Assembly: GCA_017529875.1 (NCBI GenBank)
Contig: JAFXNC010000008.1
Coordinates: forward strand, 62,001-126,000
From: Ruminococcus sp.
GTDB taxonomy: Bacteria > Bacillota > Clostridia > Oscillospirales > Ruminococcaceae
Length of the DNA stretch: 64,000 nt
Direction of reading: 5' to 3'
Position 1 is the stretch's first letter. Each line of letters starts with the position of its first letter. The notes under the pieces were generated by a model. The model searched no databases, was not told where the DNA came from, and was given only the letters and a program-made list of their open reading frames with translations. A program made the position numbers and the translations under genes. Below are positions 9,167 through 17,007 of the stretch, piece by piece.

Positions 9167-10213
9167 ATGAAACTGATATCATTGGCGAGGATGACCGGGC
9201 TGGCGGCGGTGCTGCTGCTCACCTCCTGCGGCTCCGACGCTTCCCCGGAGAGCGCCTTATCAAGTGAGGCCGCTTCCTCCGAAACCGTCTTCGCACCTGA
9301 CAGCCCGGCCTCGGCAGCGCAGGAGCTGACGCTCTTTGACGCTGACATAAAGGGCTATGACGGCGAGGTGCTTTCCTTTGAGTTCGCCGGGGAGACATAC
9401 AGCGTGCGGTTCGATCACAGGAAATTTGCCGGTGACGATACCGCGGATGCAGCTATTCCCCGCAAGTGCCTTTCAGAGGAGATCATAAACAACCCCCTCG
9501 GCGAGGCGGTGAAGGCAAGGCTCCGCGCCCGGGCAGACTTCTCGTATATCGAGTACTGCGACGTGGTATCGGTCAACGGCAGAGTCCTCACAAACCCCAT
9601 TGACCCCGCCCGCACTGCGCCTGCGCCGCAGGAGCAGCTGGACTACACCCTCAGGCGCACCGGGGGAACAAAATGCACGCTGCAAAACTGCGACTACACC
9701 TTCGAGATCGACGTCCAGGCCCTGCCCATGTACATGAAGGAGATCTACCGCGACGAGCTGAGCCCTGTGTTCTTCCGGGGTTATCAGTTCACCGACGGCA
9801 GGTTCATGATCTATGAGCTGTTGACCTACCCTGTCACCGACGAATACGGTCAGCTCGTTTACAGCATCGGCACCGACGATTATGTGACCGAAAACTGCCT
9901 CGGCTTCGTCGGCACAGTACAGAGCGTTGAGGGAGAGACCGCACGCATCCTGCTTGGCGACGGCGTGACGGCTTGCAGCGTCCCGGTGTATTTCAGCGAC
10001 GGAGAAGTGTCCCCCGGGCAGGATGCGGTGATCTTCATAAACGACACCGCCGAGCTTTGGGGCAGCGGCGGGGACAAGACCTATGACTTTGCCCTTGTCT
10101 ACACCGACTTGGCGAGTCTCGGCCTTGATCCGGAGGCGCTGGCGGCTGCTGAGTATATCATTCCGAAGGATCTTTGCTGCGGCAGGTTCGAGACGGCATC
10201 CGCCGGGCTGTAA
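9167..10213 (+). CDS. Predicted lipoprotein, not clearly of the cluster family
   Basis: A 348-residue predicted lipoprotein. ATG 9167 (AGGAAG just upstream) gives MKLISLARMTGLAAVLLLTSC with lipobox LTSC at residues 18-21; the GTG at 9152 is a weaker choice. After a Ser/Ala/Glu linker the mature region is beta-rich by appearance, with phrases such as YDGEVLSFEFAGETYSVRFD and GTVQSVEGETARILLGDG that suggest small beta-barrel modules. It lacks the C-terminal TGE motif of the cluster lipoproteins. It sits immediately upstream of the sigma factor, so it may belong to the signalling unit rather than the transporter. Function unknown. Confidence 0.78.
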   Translation: MKLISLARMTGLAAVLLLTSCGSDASPESALSSEAASSETVFAPDSPASAAQELTLFDADIKGYDGEVLSFEFAGETYSVRFDHRKFAGDDTADAAIPRKCLSEEIINNPLGEAVKARLRARADFSYIEYCDVVSVNGRVLTNPIDPARTAPAPQEQLDYTLRRTGGTKCTLQNCDYTFEIDVQALPMYMKEIYRDELSPVFFRGYQFTDGRFMIYELLTYPVTDEYGQLVYSIGTDDYVTENCLGFVGTVQSVEGETARILLGDGVTACSVPVYFSDGEVSPGQDAVIFINDTAELWGSGGDKTYDFALVYTDLASLGLDPEALAAAEYIIPKDLCCGRFETASAGL

Positions 10214-10301
10214 GATTTACACACAGTTCATAACTTTTTGCCGGGAAAACGCCAAATACACAGTGAGAGCGCTCGAAACCACACCGAAGGGAGATGACGG
10301 C

Positions 10302-10829
10302 TTGGACGCGAAAGCAGAGTTTGAAAAGCTCTATGAGCTGACGAAACGCACAGTCTACAACTACATAGTCTCGAAGTGCTTCAATATCGACGATACCGAC
10401 GATATCTTTCAGAACACCTACCTTGAGCTTTACTCCACGCTGACGCGCCGCACCCAGCCGCCGGAGGATCCTTTCGCGTATGTAATGGTCATCGCGGGCA
10501 GACAGCTGACGAGGTATTACTCTTTCATCCGGCGTATGCGGGGCAGACTGAGCATCGACCGCGACCTTGCGGGAGAGGAGCTGCCTGACGGCAGCTTTGA
10601 CCTGGAGGACAGCTTCACAGACCGCTGCACCGCTGAGCAGATCGCCGAGCTTATAAAGGAAAAGCCGCTGCTGACTCAGAAGGCGTTTTTCCTGCACTAC
10701 AAGCGCGGCCTGACGCTGTCCGAGACTGCCTCGCTGCTGGGTATCAGCGAGGCATCGGTCAAGAAGCACATCTATACGACCCTTGCCGAGATAAAGAGAA
10801 AGCTTGAAAAGGAGGACAAAAATGGATGA
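10302..10829 (+). CDS. ECF-type RNA polymerase sigma factor
   Basis: A sigma-70 family ECF regulator of 175 residues. The start is inferred as TTG 10302: GAAGGGAG lies 8 bases upstream, and homology-like sequence begins there (AEFEKLYELTKRTVYNYIV, region 2.1), whereas the upstream open frame is low-quality. Region 2 continues with DDTDDIFQNTYLELY (core-binding and -10 recognition) and region 4 has LTLSETASLLGISEASVKKHI, a helix-turn-helix near the C-terminus. It overlaps by 8 bases the gene for a membrane protein of anti-sigma type, the usual organisation for an extracytoplasmic signalling pair. Confidence 0.85.
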   Translation: MDAKAEFEKLYELTKRTVYNYIVSKCFNIDDTDDIFQNTYLELYSTLTRRTQPPEDPFAYVMVIAGRQLTRYYSFIRRMRGRLSIDRDLAGEELPDGSFDLEDSFTDRCTAEQIAELIKEKPLLTQKAFFLHYKRGLTLSETASLLGISEASVKKHIYTTLAEIKRKLEKEDKNG

Positions 10830-11886
10830 CAGAGAGCTTATGAAAACAGTATACAGCCGCCCCTGCGCCGACGAGCTGGATGCGCTGCAGATACTCTCCC
10901 GGATTTCCGAAAGAGCCGAGGTAAAGAGCCGCGCACCGGTGTATGCAGCTGCGGCGGCAGCGGCTGCTGCCATAGGCATAGGCACAGCCGTGATAGTCAG
11001 CAATATGTCGGTGCCCAAAGATGACAGCTCCTCACAGCCGCCCCGTGATATGGCTGCGGTCGTAGCCGCCGAAAGCACCGCTGACGAAAGCACCGCTGAC
11101 GAAAGCACCCCGGAGGAAAGCAGCGTCATCGACAGCGTTGATACAAGCAGCATCCCCGAAACAGACAGCGTATCATCCTCCCCCGAAAGCATCCCCGAAG
11201 CATCTGAGCCGGTCAGCTCTGAGGACAGCTCCGAGACCGAAGAATACGGCGAGGTCATCATCTCCGAACCCCTGCAAGCTGAAATGGATGCCCACGCCGA
11301 CGACCCCGACCGGCAGTACCCGGTACGGGTGACCCGGAGCGACCCCTGGCAGAATCTGACCTACTGGTTCTTCCCCTACTCAATGATCAAAGAAGGCGCT
11401 TGCCTTGCCACGGCGGAGCAGCTGCGTAGTCTCACCGGTATCGAGGGTGCGGACGTCACCGTCAAGCTGGCCTCCGAGACCGGCTCCGTCTGGGACGCTT
11501 TTCTCAACACCTATTACCGTGCGGAGATCAAGGTGGATGAGGACTGTATAAACGCGATGGGCGAGGGGGATATCCGGGTGGAGATCAACCTCAACACCCA
11601 CGACGAGAAAGAGAAAGCTCTTGCTGAGATCAACGCCCTCGAAGACACTGTCCCCTATGACGAACTGCGGACGCGAAAGCTCGACGCCATGAAAGAGATA
11701 CACGACAGGGCGCTTTCGGAGCTTATCGCCGAAACAGGTCTTGACAGAGCGAAGATAGTCATAGACAGCGGCTTCACATCCTCTGTCTACATAGATGCAG
11801 ACAGGGAGCTGCTCAGGAAGATATACAACAGCAAGGTCGTTGGAAACATAATGCTGCTGGCGGAAATACGGGGCAGCGACTTCTGA
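10822..11886 (+). CDS. Membrane-anchored anti-sigma-like protein with Ser/Glu linker
   Basis: A 354-residue single-span protein starting at ATG 10822, after AAAAGGAGG. Residues 1-30 are cytoplasmic and charged (MDDRELMKTVYSRPCADELD), followed by an alanine-rich transmembrane segment (about 36-60). Outside, a low-complexity linker contains tandem ESTADESTADESTPEESS units (to about residue 145), then a globular C-terminal domain with repeated Ala/Glu helices. The short N-terminus plus position next to the sigma gene indicate an anti-sigma factor or an RsgI-like sensor; no classical zinc HxxxCxxC anti-sigma motif is visible. The outer domain is not recognised. Confidence 0.7.
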   Translation: MDDRELMKTVYSRPCADELDALQILSRISERAEVKSRAPVYAAAAAAAAAIGIGTAVIVSNMSVPKDDSSSQPPRDMAAVVAAESTADESTADESTPEESSVIDSVDTSSIPETDSVSSSPESIPEASEPVSSEDSSETEEYGEVIISEPLQAEMDAHADDPDRQYPVRVTRSDPWQNLTYWFFPYSMIKEGACLATAEQLRSLTGIEGADVTVKLASETGSVWDAFLNTYYRAEIKVDEDCINAMGEGDIRVEINLNTHDEKEKALAEINALEDTVPYDELRTRKLDAMKEIHDRALSELIAETGLDRAKIVIDSGFTSSVYIDADRELLRKIYNSKVVGNIMLLAEIRGSDF

Positions 11887-11896
11887 AAACACGCAA

Positions 11897-11935
11897 AAAC
11901 GGTATATCCGGGCGGATATACCGTTTGTTTTTTGT
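11897..11935. terminator. Bidirectional Rho-independent terminator
   Basis: A perfect 13-bp stem (AAACGGTATATCC at 11897-11909 with its complement at 11914-11926, loop GGGC) is followed by a T-rich run. It lies between convergent genes and would stop transcription of the sigma/anti-sigma unit and, in reverse, of the minus-strand partner-switching operon. Confidence 0.9.
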
Positions 11936-11950
11936 TGTGCACGGAAGGCC

Positions 11951-12364
11951 TCAGCCGTCCAGTGTTTTCTTGATCGTCAGTATGTTCTGACCGTCCTTGT
12001 ATTCGTAGGTCACGTCGTCCATGGTCTTCTTCACCATGAATATGCCCAACCCGCCCCGGGGGCGCTGGTGCAGCGGCAGGTCAATGTCAGGGTCGGGCTT
12101 GGCAAGGGGGTCGTAGGGCTTGCCGCTGTCGGTGAAGCTTATGACCACCGACAAAGGATCCTCCCTTATCTCGACCCTTATGGCGGCGGGGCCTGTTTCG
12201 GGGTCGTAGGCATAGCTGGAGATGTTTACGAATATCTCCTCCACCGCTATGTCGATCTGGGTTATGATCCGGAAGGCACATCCCAGCTCTTCAAGCTGCC
12301 CGTCCACAAAGCTCAGCACCTGCGGCAGGTTCTCTTTCAGCGCCTTAAGCTCTATTTCTTTCAT
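11951..12364 (-). CDS. RsbW-like anti-sigma serine kinase (HATPase)
   Basis: A 137-residue HATPase_c-fold protein of the RsbW/SpoIIAB class. The ATP-site N-box is seen as DIAVEEIFVNISSYAY, the G1 region as FTDSGKPYDPL and the G2 region as GGLGIFMVKKTMDD. The start is set at ATG 12364, since AGGTG sits 6 bases upstream; ATG 12370 and GTG 12373 are in frame alternatives. In partner switching such a kinase binds a sigma factor or other target and phosphorylates the STAS antagonist encoded just upstream. No cognate sigma gene is in this operon, so its target is unknown. Confidence 0.88.
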   Translation of the reverse strand: MKEIELKALKENLPQVLSFVDGQLEELGCAFRIITQIDIAVEEIFVNISSYAYDPETGPAAIRVEIREDPLSVVISFTDSGKPYDPLAKPDPDIDLPLHQRPRGGLGIFMVKKTMDDVTYEYKDGQNILTIKKTLDG

Positions 12365-12376
12365 CGGCATCACCTG

Positions 12377-12673
12377 TCATTCAATGTCAAGGTCGTCAGC
12401 GAATCCTGTTATCTCAAATACGTCCATTACCTCTGTGGAGACGTTCCTTACCTTCATCTCCCCCTGCCTGTCCATGATCTGCATGGCGGTCAGCAGTACC
12501 CGCAGACCTGCGCTGGAGATGTATTTGAGCTTGTCGAGGTCAAAGATCAGCTTCTCAACGCCGTCGAGAGCAGGCTTGAGCTTGGCGTCCAGCTCCGGGG
12601 AGGTGAGAGTGTCGAGCCTGCCTTCCAGAGCAACGATAAGTTCCTTGTCGTTTTTGTTCAATGTAATGGTCAT
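12377..12673 (-). CDS. STAS-domain anti-sigma factor antagonist
   Basis: A 98-residue STAS protein of the RsbV/SpoIIAA class. The segment LDKLKYISSAGLRVLL carries the conserved Ser (ISSAGL, about residue 55) that is phosphorylated by the partner kinase in this family; the N-terminal strand and GRLDT turn are also typical. It lies between the phosphatase and kinase genes, 4 bases from the kinase stop-start junction if the GTG start of the kinase is used, so translation is probably coupled. Dephosphorylated protein is expected to sequester the kinase. Confidence 0.92.
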   Translation of the reverse strand: MTITLNKNDKELIVALEGRLDTLTSPELDAKLKPALDGVEKLIFDLDKLKYISSAGLRVLLTAMQIMDRQGEMKVRNVSTEVMDVFEITGFADDLDIE

Positions 12674-12707
12674 AGCGGTTTCCTCCTGTATATTATGATC
12701 GTTTTGT

Positions 12708-14501
12708 TTACAGCAGTTTTATTCCCAGCATCGTCAGGTCGTCGAACTGCGGGGCGTCGCCCACGAAGCTGTTGACTGCGTTATGTATTTCTTTAAGCAG
12801 CTTTTCCGGAGCCCCGTCAGGGTCACGGTTGAGGGCTTCAACGAGCCTGCCGGTGCCGAACATATTCTCCTGAGCGTCGGTGGCCTCGGGTACGCCGTCG
12901 GTGTAGAGGAACAGCGTCCCGCCCTTTTCTAAGGTGAATTCGTACTGCTTGTATTTCTTGCCCATGATGCCCCCGACCACGAAATTGTGCTTATCCTTGA
13001 ACAGCTCGAAGCTGCCGCCGGGTTTTCTGATTATGGGGTACTCGTGGCCGGCGTTGCAGGCGGTGACCTTGCCGGTGGATATCTCCAGGATACCCAGCCA
13101 TATGGTCACGAACATCTGCCGGGTATTGTTCTTGCAGATAGAGTCGTTGGCGCGTTCAAGCACCTCATGGGGCGGCATACCCATAGCCGTGTAGTTGCTT
13201 ATCAGCATCCGTGACATCATCATGAACAGCGCCGCCGGTATGCCCTTGCCGGACACGTCCGCGATAACTATTGCAAGGTGGTCGCTGTCGATAAAGAAGT
13301 AATCGTAGAAGTCGCCGCCCACCTCCTTGGCAGGGGTCATGGAGGCGTAGATGTCGAACTCCGTCCTGTCGGGGAAGGCCGGGAATTCGCAGGGCAGCTG
13401 CTCCGACTGGATGTCCCTTGCCATGTCCAGCTCCGCGGCAACTCTCTCCCGCTCTCCCGCGAGGGCGGCATTTTCCTTGGTGTAGTAATCTATCTCCCGG
13501 GCAAGGTCAGCGATATCGTCCGAGAGCAGCCCGAACTCGTTTCGCGCCTTTATCCCGGCAACAGCCGCCTCGACCTCGGCGCTGTCCTTGTTCTCGGTGT
13601 ACCTGCGGACTATCTTCTGTATCCGCGACAGCGGCGACACCGACTTGCGGAAGATAGTGACCTGCAATATTATCAGCGCGGCGATTATGCCTCCGATGCT
13701 TACGGCGGCAGCCTTTTTAACGGTATCTGACATGGTGTCCTGGAACACGCTCCAGCTGTACACTATGCCCATGGCGGCTCTTGCCTCGCCGTCGACGATA
13801 TAGGGTCGGTAGCCGATGTAGTAGTTGCCCTCGGAGGGGAAGTTCTTTACCCGCTCGAACACGGCGGTGGGTTGGGGATCCTCCAGCATCTGCCGTATCG
13901 CCGGGTGATCCTGAAGGTCTATTTCATATTTGTCTCCCAGCGTCTTGGCCTCGCCGTGGAGGTTGAATTCGCAGATGACCATTCCGAGGTAGGGCTCCCT
14001 CAGGTCTATCAGGAACATCTGCTGATAGTTCTTATCCTCAGTTTCATACCTGATGCCATCAAGCAGAGTGCGGTAGGAGACCTTGCCCATATAATTGCTC
14101 GCCAGCTCCGGCAGCCCCCTGAGCCAGTCGATGTATTCGCAGGATTCGTAATCATACTCCCGGGCGGCAAAGGACTGCAGCTCGGCGGTGGTGGAGCTTT
14201 GCAGGTAGAACTGCGGATCCTGCTCCCACAGGGTCAAATACCAGTCCAGCTCCGCGCCGCTGTAATAGGTGGAGCGCTCGGTGGTCTCTTTGAGGATATA
14301 ATCAAGGTGGGAATTCTGCGCCTCCAAAAAGCCGTTTACCGTGCTGCTGTACATTGCTATGGTGATCGCCGTGGTCATGGCGATGAACACCGGCAGTATG
14401 ATTATACTGATCTGGAAAAGCAGCTTGCGGTTCTTTTTCTTCCGCGGCTGCACATTTCCCGGCGGCAGAGAGCTGCCCTCCCCGGATACGCGGTGTTTCA
14501 T
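12708..14501 (-). CDS. Membrane sensor SpoIIE-type PP2C phosphatase
   Basis: A 597-residue protein. ATG 14501 is chosen because GCAGGAGA precedes it; a longer frame to 14543 has no such site. A basic cytoplasmic start is followed by TM1 (about 27-51), an external sensor region (about 52-263), TM2 (about 264-284), a linker with helical, coiled-coil character, and a PP2C/SpoIIE domain from about 362 to the end. The metal-site motifs are visible as EVGGDFYDYFFID, IADVSGKGIPAALFM and DDLTMLGIKLL. It is predicted to dephosphorylate the STAS protein in response to an external signal, releasing the kinase's target. Confidence 0.9.
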   Translation of the reverse strand: MKHRVSGEGSSLPPGNVQPRKKKNRKLLFQISIIILPVFIAMTTAITIAMYSSTVNGFLEAQNSHLDYILKETTERSTYYSGAELDWYLTLWEQDPQFYLQSSTTAELQSFAAREYDYESCEYIDWLRGLPELASNYMGKVSYRTLLDGIRYETEDKNYQQMFLIDLREPYLGMVICEFNLHGEAKTLGDKYEIDLQDHPAIRQMLEDPQPTAVFERVKNFPSEGNYYIGYRPYIVDGEARAAMGIVYSWSVFQDTMSDTVKKAAAVSIGGIIAALIILQVTIFRKSVSPLSRIQKIVRRYTENKDSAEVEAAVAGIKARNEFGLLSDDIADLAREIDYYTKENAALAGERERVAAELDMARDIQSEQLPCEFPAFPDRTEFDIYASMTPAKEVGGDFYDYFFIDSDHLAIVIADVSGKGIPAALFMMMSRMLISNYTAMGMPPHEVLERANDSICKNNTRQMFVTIWLGILEISTGKVTACNAGHEYPIIRKPGGSFELFKDKHNFVVGGIMGKKYKQYEFTLEKGGTLFLYTDGVPEATDAQENMFGTGRLVEALNRDPDGAPEKLLKEIHNAVNSFVGDAPQFDDLTMLGIKLL

Positions 14502-14574
14502 TCTCCTGCCATTCCTTTCCTGCCGGTCACTTAGCCGGTGCAAGCCTGACTGTCATACCGATTTGTTACCCTAT

Positions 14575-14603
14575 ATTATAACACACCCAAATAATTATGT
14601 CAA
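14575..14603 (-). promoter_or_regulatory. Sigma-A-like promoter of the phosphatase operon
   Basis: On the minus strand TTGACA (14598-14603) and TATAAT (14575-14580) are perfect consensus boxes separated by 17 bases. The predicted transcript starts near 14568, about 65 bases upstream of the phosphatase start. Confidence 0.85.
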
Positions 14604-14605
14604 TC

Positions 14606-14797
14606 TTTTTAATTCCGTCTTTTATCTCACTTTTTTTAATTCCGCCTTTTATCTCACTTGGATAGAACTTCTCACCTGGTCGGACGGCGGGCGGGGCTTT
14701 TTGATAAGCTCCGGGGGGCAACTGGTTATCTTGGCTTGTGGTCTTGCAGTTCCTTTTTAATTCCGCCTTTTATCTCAATTGGATAGTACTTCTCACT
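14606..14797. repeat. Three copies of a TTTTTAATTCCGYCTTTTATCTCA repeat-like element
   Basis: The core TTTTAATTCCGCCTTTTATC with minor change occurs at about 14606-14630, 14634-14675 and 14754-14796. The second and third copies also share the following stretch TTGGATAG(A/T)ACTTCTCAC. The bases between copies are unrelated and I see no gene there. They may be remnants of a small repeated element; the region separates the divergently arranged phosphatase and ilvA units. Confidence 0.6.
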
Positions 14798-14888
14798 CGA
14801 CGTGATCGTCACATCCTTCGGCAGCAAGGATACACTCAACTGCCCCGAGCACTCCGATATGTGCTTCGGTGACGGCACCAACGGCTGA
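14798..14888 (+). pseudogene. Possible C-terminal gene remnant
   Basis: An open frame with no start reads LDVIVTSFGSKDTLNCPEHS and on to a TGA at 14886-14888, directly before a strong terminator. The upstream frame is closed by a stop in the repeat element. This looks like the 3' end of a gene whose 5' part has been lost, perhaps with the repeat element. Only about 30 codons remain, so chance cannot be excluded. Confidence 0.3.
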
Positions 14889-14928
14889 AAACACTAAGCG
14901 GCAGGTGTACAGCGTGCACCGCGCAACT

Positions 14929-14963
14929 CCGCCTTCTGCAAGCGAGCAGAAGGCGGTTTCTTT
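14929..14963 (+). terminator. Rho-independent terminator
   Basis: Perfect 11-bp stem CCGCCTTCTGC (14929-14939) with its complement at 14946-14956, six-base loop, followed by TTTCTTTTG. No intact gene lies immediately upstream on this strand, only the short remnant frame, supporting loss of a gene here. Confidence 0.85.
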
Positions 14964-14990
14964 TGTTTGGCTGCGGAATTAAAAAAAGAC

Positions 14991-15020
14991 TTGACAAATA
15001 CCTCACGCTGGTGATATAAT
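14991..15020 (+). promoter_or_regulatory. Promoter of the ilvA T-box transcript
   Basis: TTGACA at 14991-14996 and TATAAT at 15015-15020, 18-base spacer. It lies just upstream of the T-box leader. Confidence 0.85.
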
Positions 15021-15025
15021 ATGAG

Positions 15026-15282
15026 TACGAATATTTTCAAAGGCTACGACGGAAACGTGCTTTGCGCAGCGTTCGTCTCAGAGAGCCCGGGGGAGCTGTG
15101 AACCGGGCGGCGGACTGCAAGGCTGTATCATTCCCGAGCCTGCCCCCGAAAGGCGAAAGCCCGGTAGTACGGCACGGTGCTCACCGTTATATGAGACTAA
15201 AGCGGCGTATGCCTCCGGTATGCGCAAGCAGAGTGGTAACACGGAGCATGGCTTCGCCTCTGTACGGGGCGGAGCTTTTTTA
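15026..15282 (+). promoter_or_regulatory. T-box riboswitch leader upstream of ilvA
   Basis: The leader holds the conserved T-box AGAGTGGTAACACGG at 15230-15244, complementary at its core to an uncharged tRNA 3' end, followed by a terminator stem (GCTTCGCCTC at 15251-15260 with GGGGCGGAGC at 15266-15275) and six T. Stem I features are seen: an AGAGAG bulge segment (about 15080) and a CCCGAGC segment after the specifier region; ACCGTTAT at 15183-15190 is also typical. The triplet ATC at 15127-15129, followed by A, is the best specifier candidate, predicting isoleucine tRNA. This fits ilvA, first enzyme of isoleucine synthesis. The secondary structure was judged by eye. Confidence 0.85.
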
Positions 15283-15313
15283 TACGATCTATAATTGAAA
15301 AGGAAGGATAAGA

Positions 15314-16513
15314 ATGCTTACACTCGACAAGGTCTATCACGCGAAACACATCCTGAAACAGGTCATCAGGGAGACCGAGGTCATCAAGGCGCCCAAGATC
15401 AACCCCGAGGCCGATGTTTTCCTCAAGACCGAAAACCTCCAGATCACAGGCTCCTTCAAGGTCAGAGGCGCTTACTACAAGATCTCCCAGCTCTCCGACG
15501 AGGAGAAGGCTAAGGGCGTTATCGCCTGCTCAGCGGGAAATCACGCTCAGGGCGTGGCTCTCGCTGCCGCAAAGAACGGCATCAAGTCGCTGATCTGCCT
15601 GCCCGACGGCGCTCCTATCTCAAAGGTGGAGGCCACAAGGGGCTACGGCGCAGAGATCTGTCTTGTGGAGGGCGTGTACGACGACGCCTACAACAAGGCT
15701 CTCGAGCTGCGTGACAAGCACGGCTATACATTCATCCACCCCTTCGACGACGAGAACGTTATCGCCGGTCAGGGCACTATCGGTCTCGAGCTCATCGAGC
15801 AGCTCCCCGACCTTGACGCGGTAGTAGTGCCTGTGGGCGGCGGCGGACTTATCTCCGGCGTTGCATTCGCCCTCAAGACCCTCAACCCGAACATCAAGGT
15901 CTACGGCGTGCAGGCCAGCGGCGCTCCCTCTATGGTGGAGTCCCTCGCCGAGGATAAGATCAAGTGCCTTGCATCCGTTTCCACTATCGCCGACGGCATC
16001 AAGGTCAAGGAGCCCGGCGTCAATACCTTCGAGTACTGCAAGCAGTATGTGGACGATATCGTCACCGTCACCGACGACGAGGTCAGCTCCGCCATACTTG
16101 CCCTCATCGAGCAGCATAAGCTCATCTCCGAGGGCGCAGGCGCAGTTTCCGTGGCTGCGGTGATGTTCAACAAGGTGCCTGTCAAGGGCAAGAAAGTGGT
16201 ATGCCTCGTTTCCGGCGGTAATATCGACGTTACCATACTCTCCCGCGTCATCAAGAGAGGTCTGCTCAAATCCGGCCGCAGCGATACTATGGCAATCCAG
16301 CTGGAGGACAAGCCCGGTCAGCTGGTGGGCGTGTCTAAGATCATCGCAGAGCTGGGCGGCAACGTGGTATCTATCCACCACGAGCGTGCCAGCGAGGACA
16401 GCGATATCACCGACTGCATCCTCCGCATCGTAATGGAGACCAGAGACTACGACCACATCAGAAAGATCAGAACGGCCCTCGCGGATGCAGGGTTCAGGAT
16501 CGTCAACAAGTAA
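15314..16513 (+). CDS. ilvA: Threonine ammonia-lyase (threonine dehydratase)
   Basis: A 399-residue PLP enzyme converting L-threonine to 2-oxobutanoate and ammonia, first step of isoleucine synthesis. The PLP lysine lies in ITGSFKVRGAYYK (Lys 49), the substrate loop is SAGNHAQGVA and the phosphate-binding glycine loop is VPVGGGGLISG. A C-terminal ACT-like region (about 325-399, starting TMAIQLEDKPGQLVGVSKII) suggests amino-acid feedback control. The length fits the short IlvA/TdcB-type class with one ACT domain. AAGGAAGG precedes ATG 15314. Although such short forms are often catabolic, the T-box leader argues for a biosynthetic role here. ridA follows 68 bases downstream. Confidence 0.92.
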   Translation: MLTLDKVYHAKHILKQVIRETEVIKAPKINPEADVFLKTENLQITGSFKVRGAYYKISQLSDEEKAKGVIACSAGNHAQGVALAAAKNGIKSLICLPDGAPISKVEATRGYGAEICLVEGVYDDAYNKALELRDKHGYTFIHPFDDENVIAGQGTIGLELIEQLPDLDAVVVPVGGGGLISGVAFALKTLNPNIKVYGVQASGAPSMVESLAEDKIKCLASVSTIADGIKVKEPGVNTFEYCKQYVDDIVTVTDDEVSSAILALIEQHKLISEGAGAVSVAAVMFNKVPVKGKKVVCLVSGGNIDVTILSRVIKRGLLKSGRSDTMAIQLEDKPGQLVGVSKIIAELGGNVVSIHHERASEDSDITDCILRIVMETRDYDHIRKIRTALADAGFRIVNK

Positions 16514-16581
16514 GCCCTTTATGCAGCAGAGATACGTTCATTGAAGACTATGGACCATTTTAATAACAGGAGGAATCAACT

Positions 16582-16956
16582 ATGGCAGAAACAGTTTACA
16601 CCAAGAATGCGCCCGACGCTATCGGCCCCTATTCTCAGGCCAAGATCGTGGGAGGGCTGGTATTCACCTCGGGACAGATCGCTATAAACCCCGTCACCGG
16701 CGCAGTTGAGGCGACAACTATCGAGGAGCAGACCCACCAGGTATGCAAGAACCTCAGCGCCGTGCTGACAGCAGCCGGCAGCTCTCTTGACAAGGCAGTC
16801 AAGACGGTATGCTTCCTGAAAAACATGAGCGATTTCGCAGCCTTCAACGGCGTTTACGGCGAGTACTTCGCCAGCAAGCCCGCCCGCAGCTGCGTAGCCG
16901 CCAAGGAGCTCCCCAAGGACGTCCTCGTTGAGGTAGAGGTCATCGCGGAGGTCTGA
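16582..16956 (+). CDS. ridA: RidA family enamine/imine deaminase
   Basis: A 124-residue RidA (YjgF/YER057c) protein that hydrolyses reactive 2-aminoacrylate and enamine intermediates, which are by-products of IlvA. Family marks include APDAIGPYSQAKIVGG near the N-terminus, FTSGQIAINPVTG, and the ligand-binding Arg in KPARSCVAAKELPKDVLVEVEVIA. GGAGGAATC precedes the start. Placement directly after ilvA is functionally sensible and the two are probably cotranscribed, ending at the terminator at 16971. Confidence 0.93.
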   Translation: MAETVYTKNAPDAIGPYSQAKIVGGLVFTSGQIAINPVTGAVEATTIEEQTHQVCKNLSAVLTAAGSSLDKAVKTVCFLKNMSDFAAFNGVYGEYFASKPARSCVAAKELPKDVLVEVEVIAEV

Positions 16957-16970
16957 GATCAGCTAAGTTA

Positions 16971-17002
16971 AAAACGGTATCCCGCCCGGGATACCGTTTT
17001 TT
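16971..17002. terminator. Bidirectional Rho-independent terminator
   Basis: A perfect 13-bp stem (AAAACGGTATCCC at 16971-16983, complement 16988-17000, loop GCCC) with a T run on the plus strand and an A run giving Ts on the minus strand. It separates convergent ridA and the membrane protein gene. Confidence 0.92.
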
Positions 17003-17007
17003 GCGTG

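Noticed and set aside
10083..10301. N-terminal extension of the sigma factor frame
   Set aside because: It overlaps the upstream lipoprotein gene and has no sigma-like sequence; the TTG at 10302 has a good ribosome binding site.
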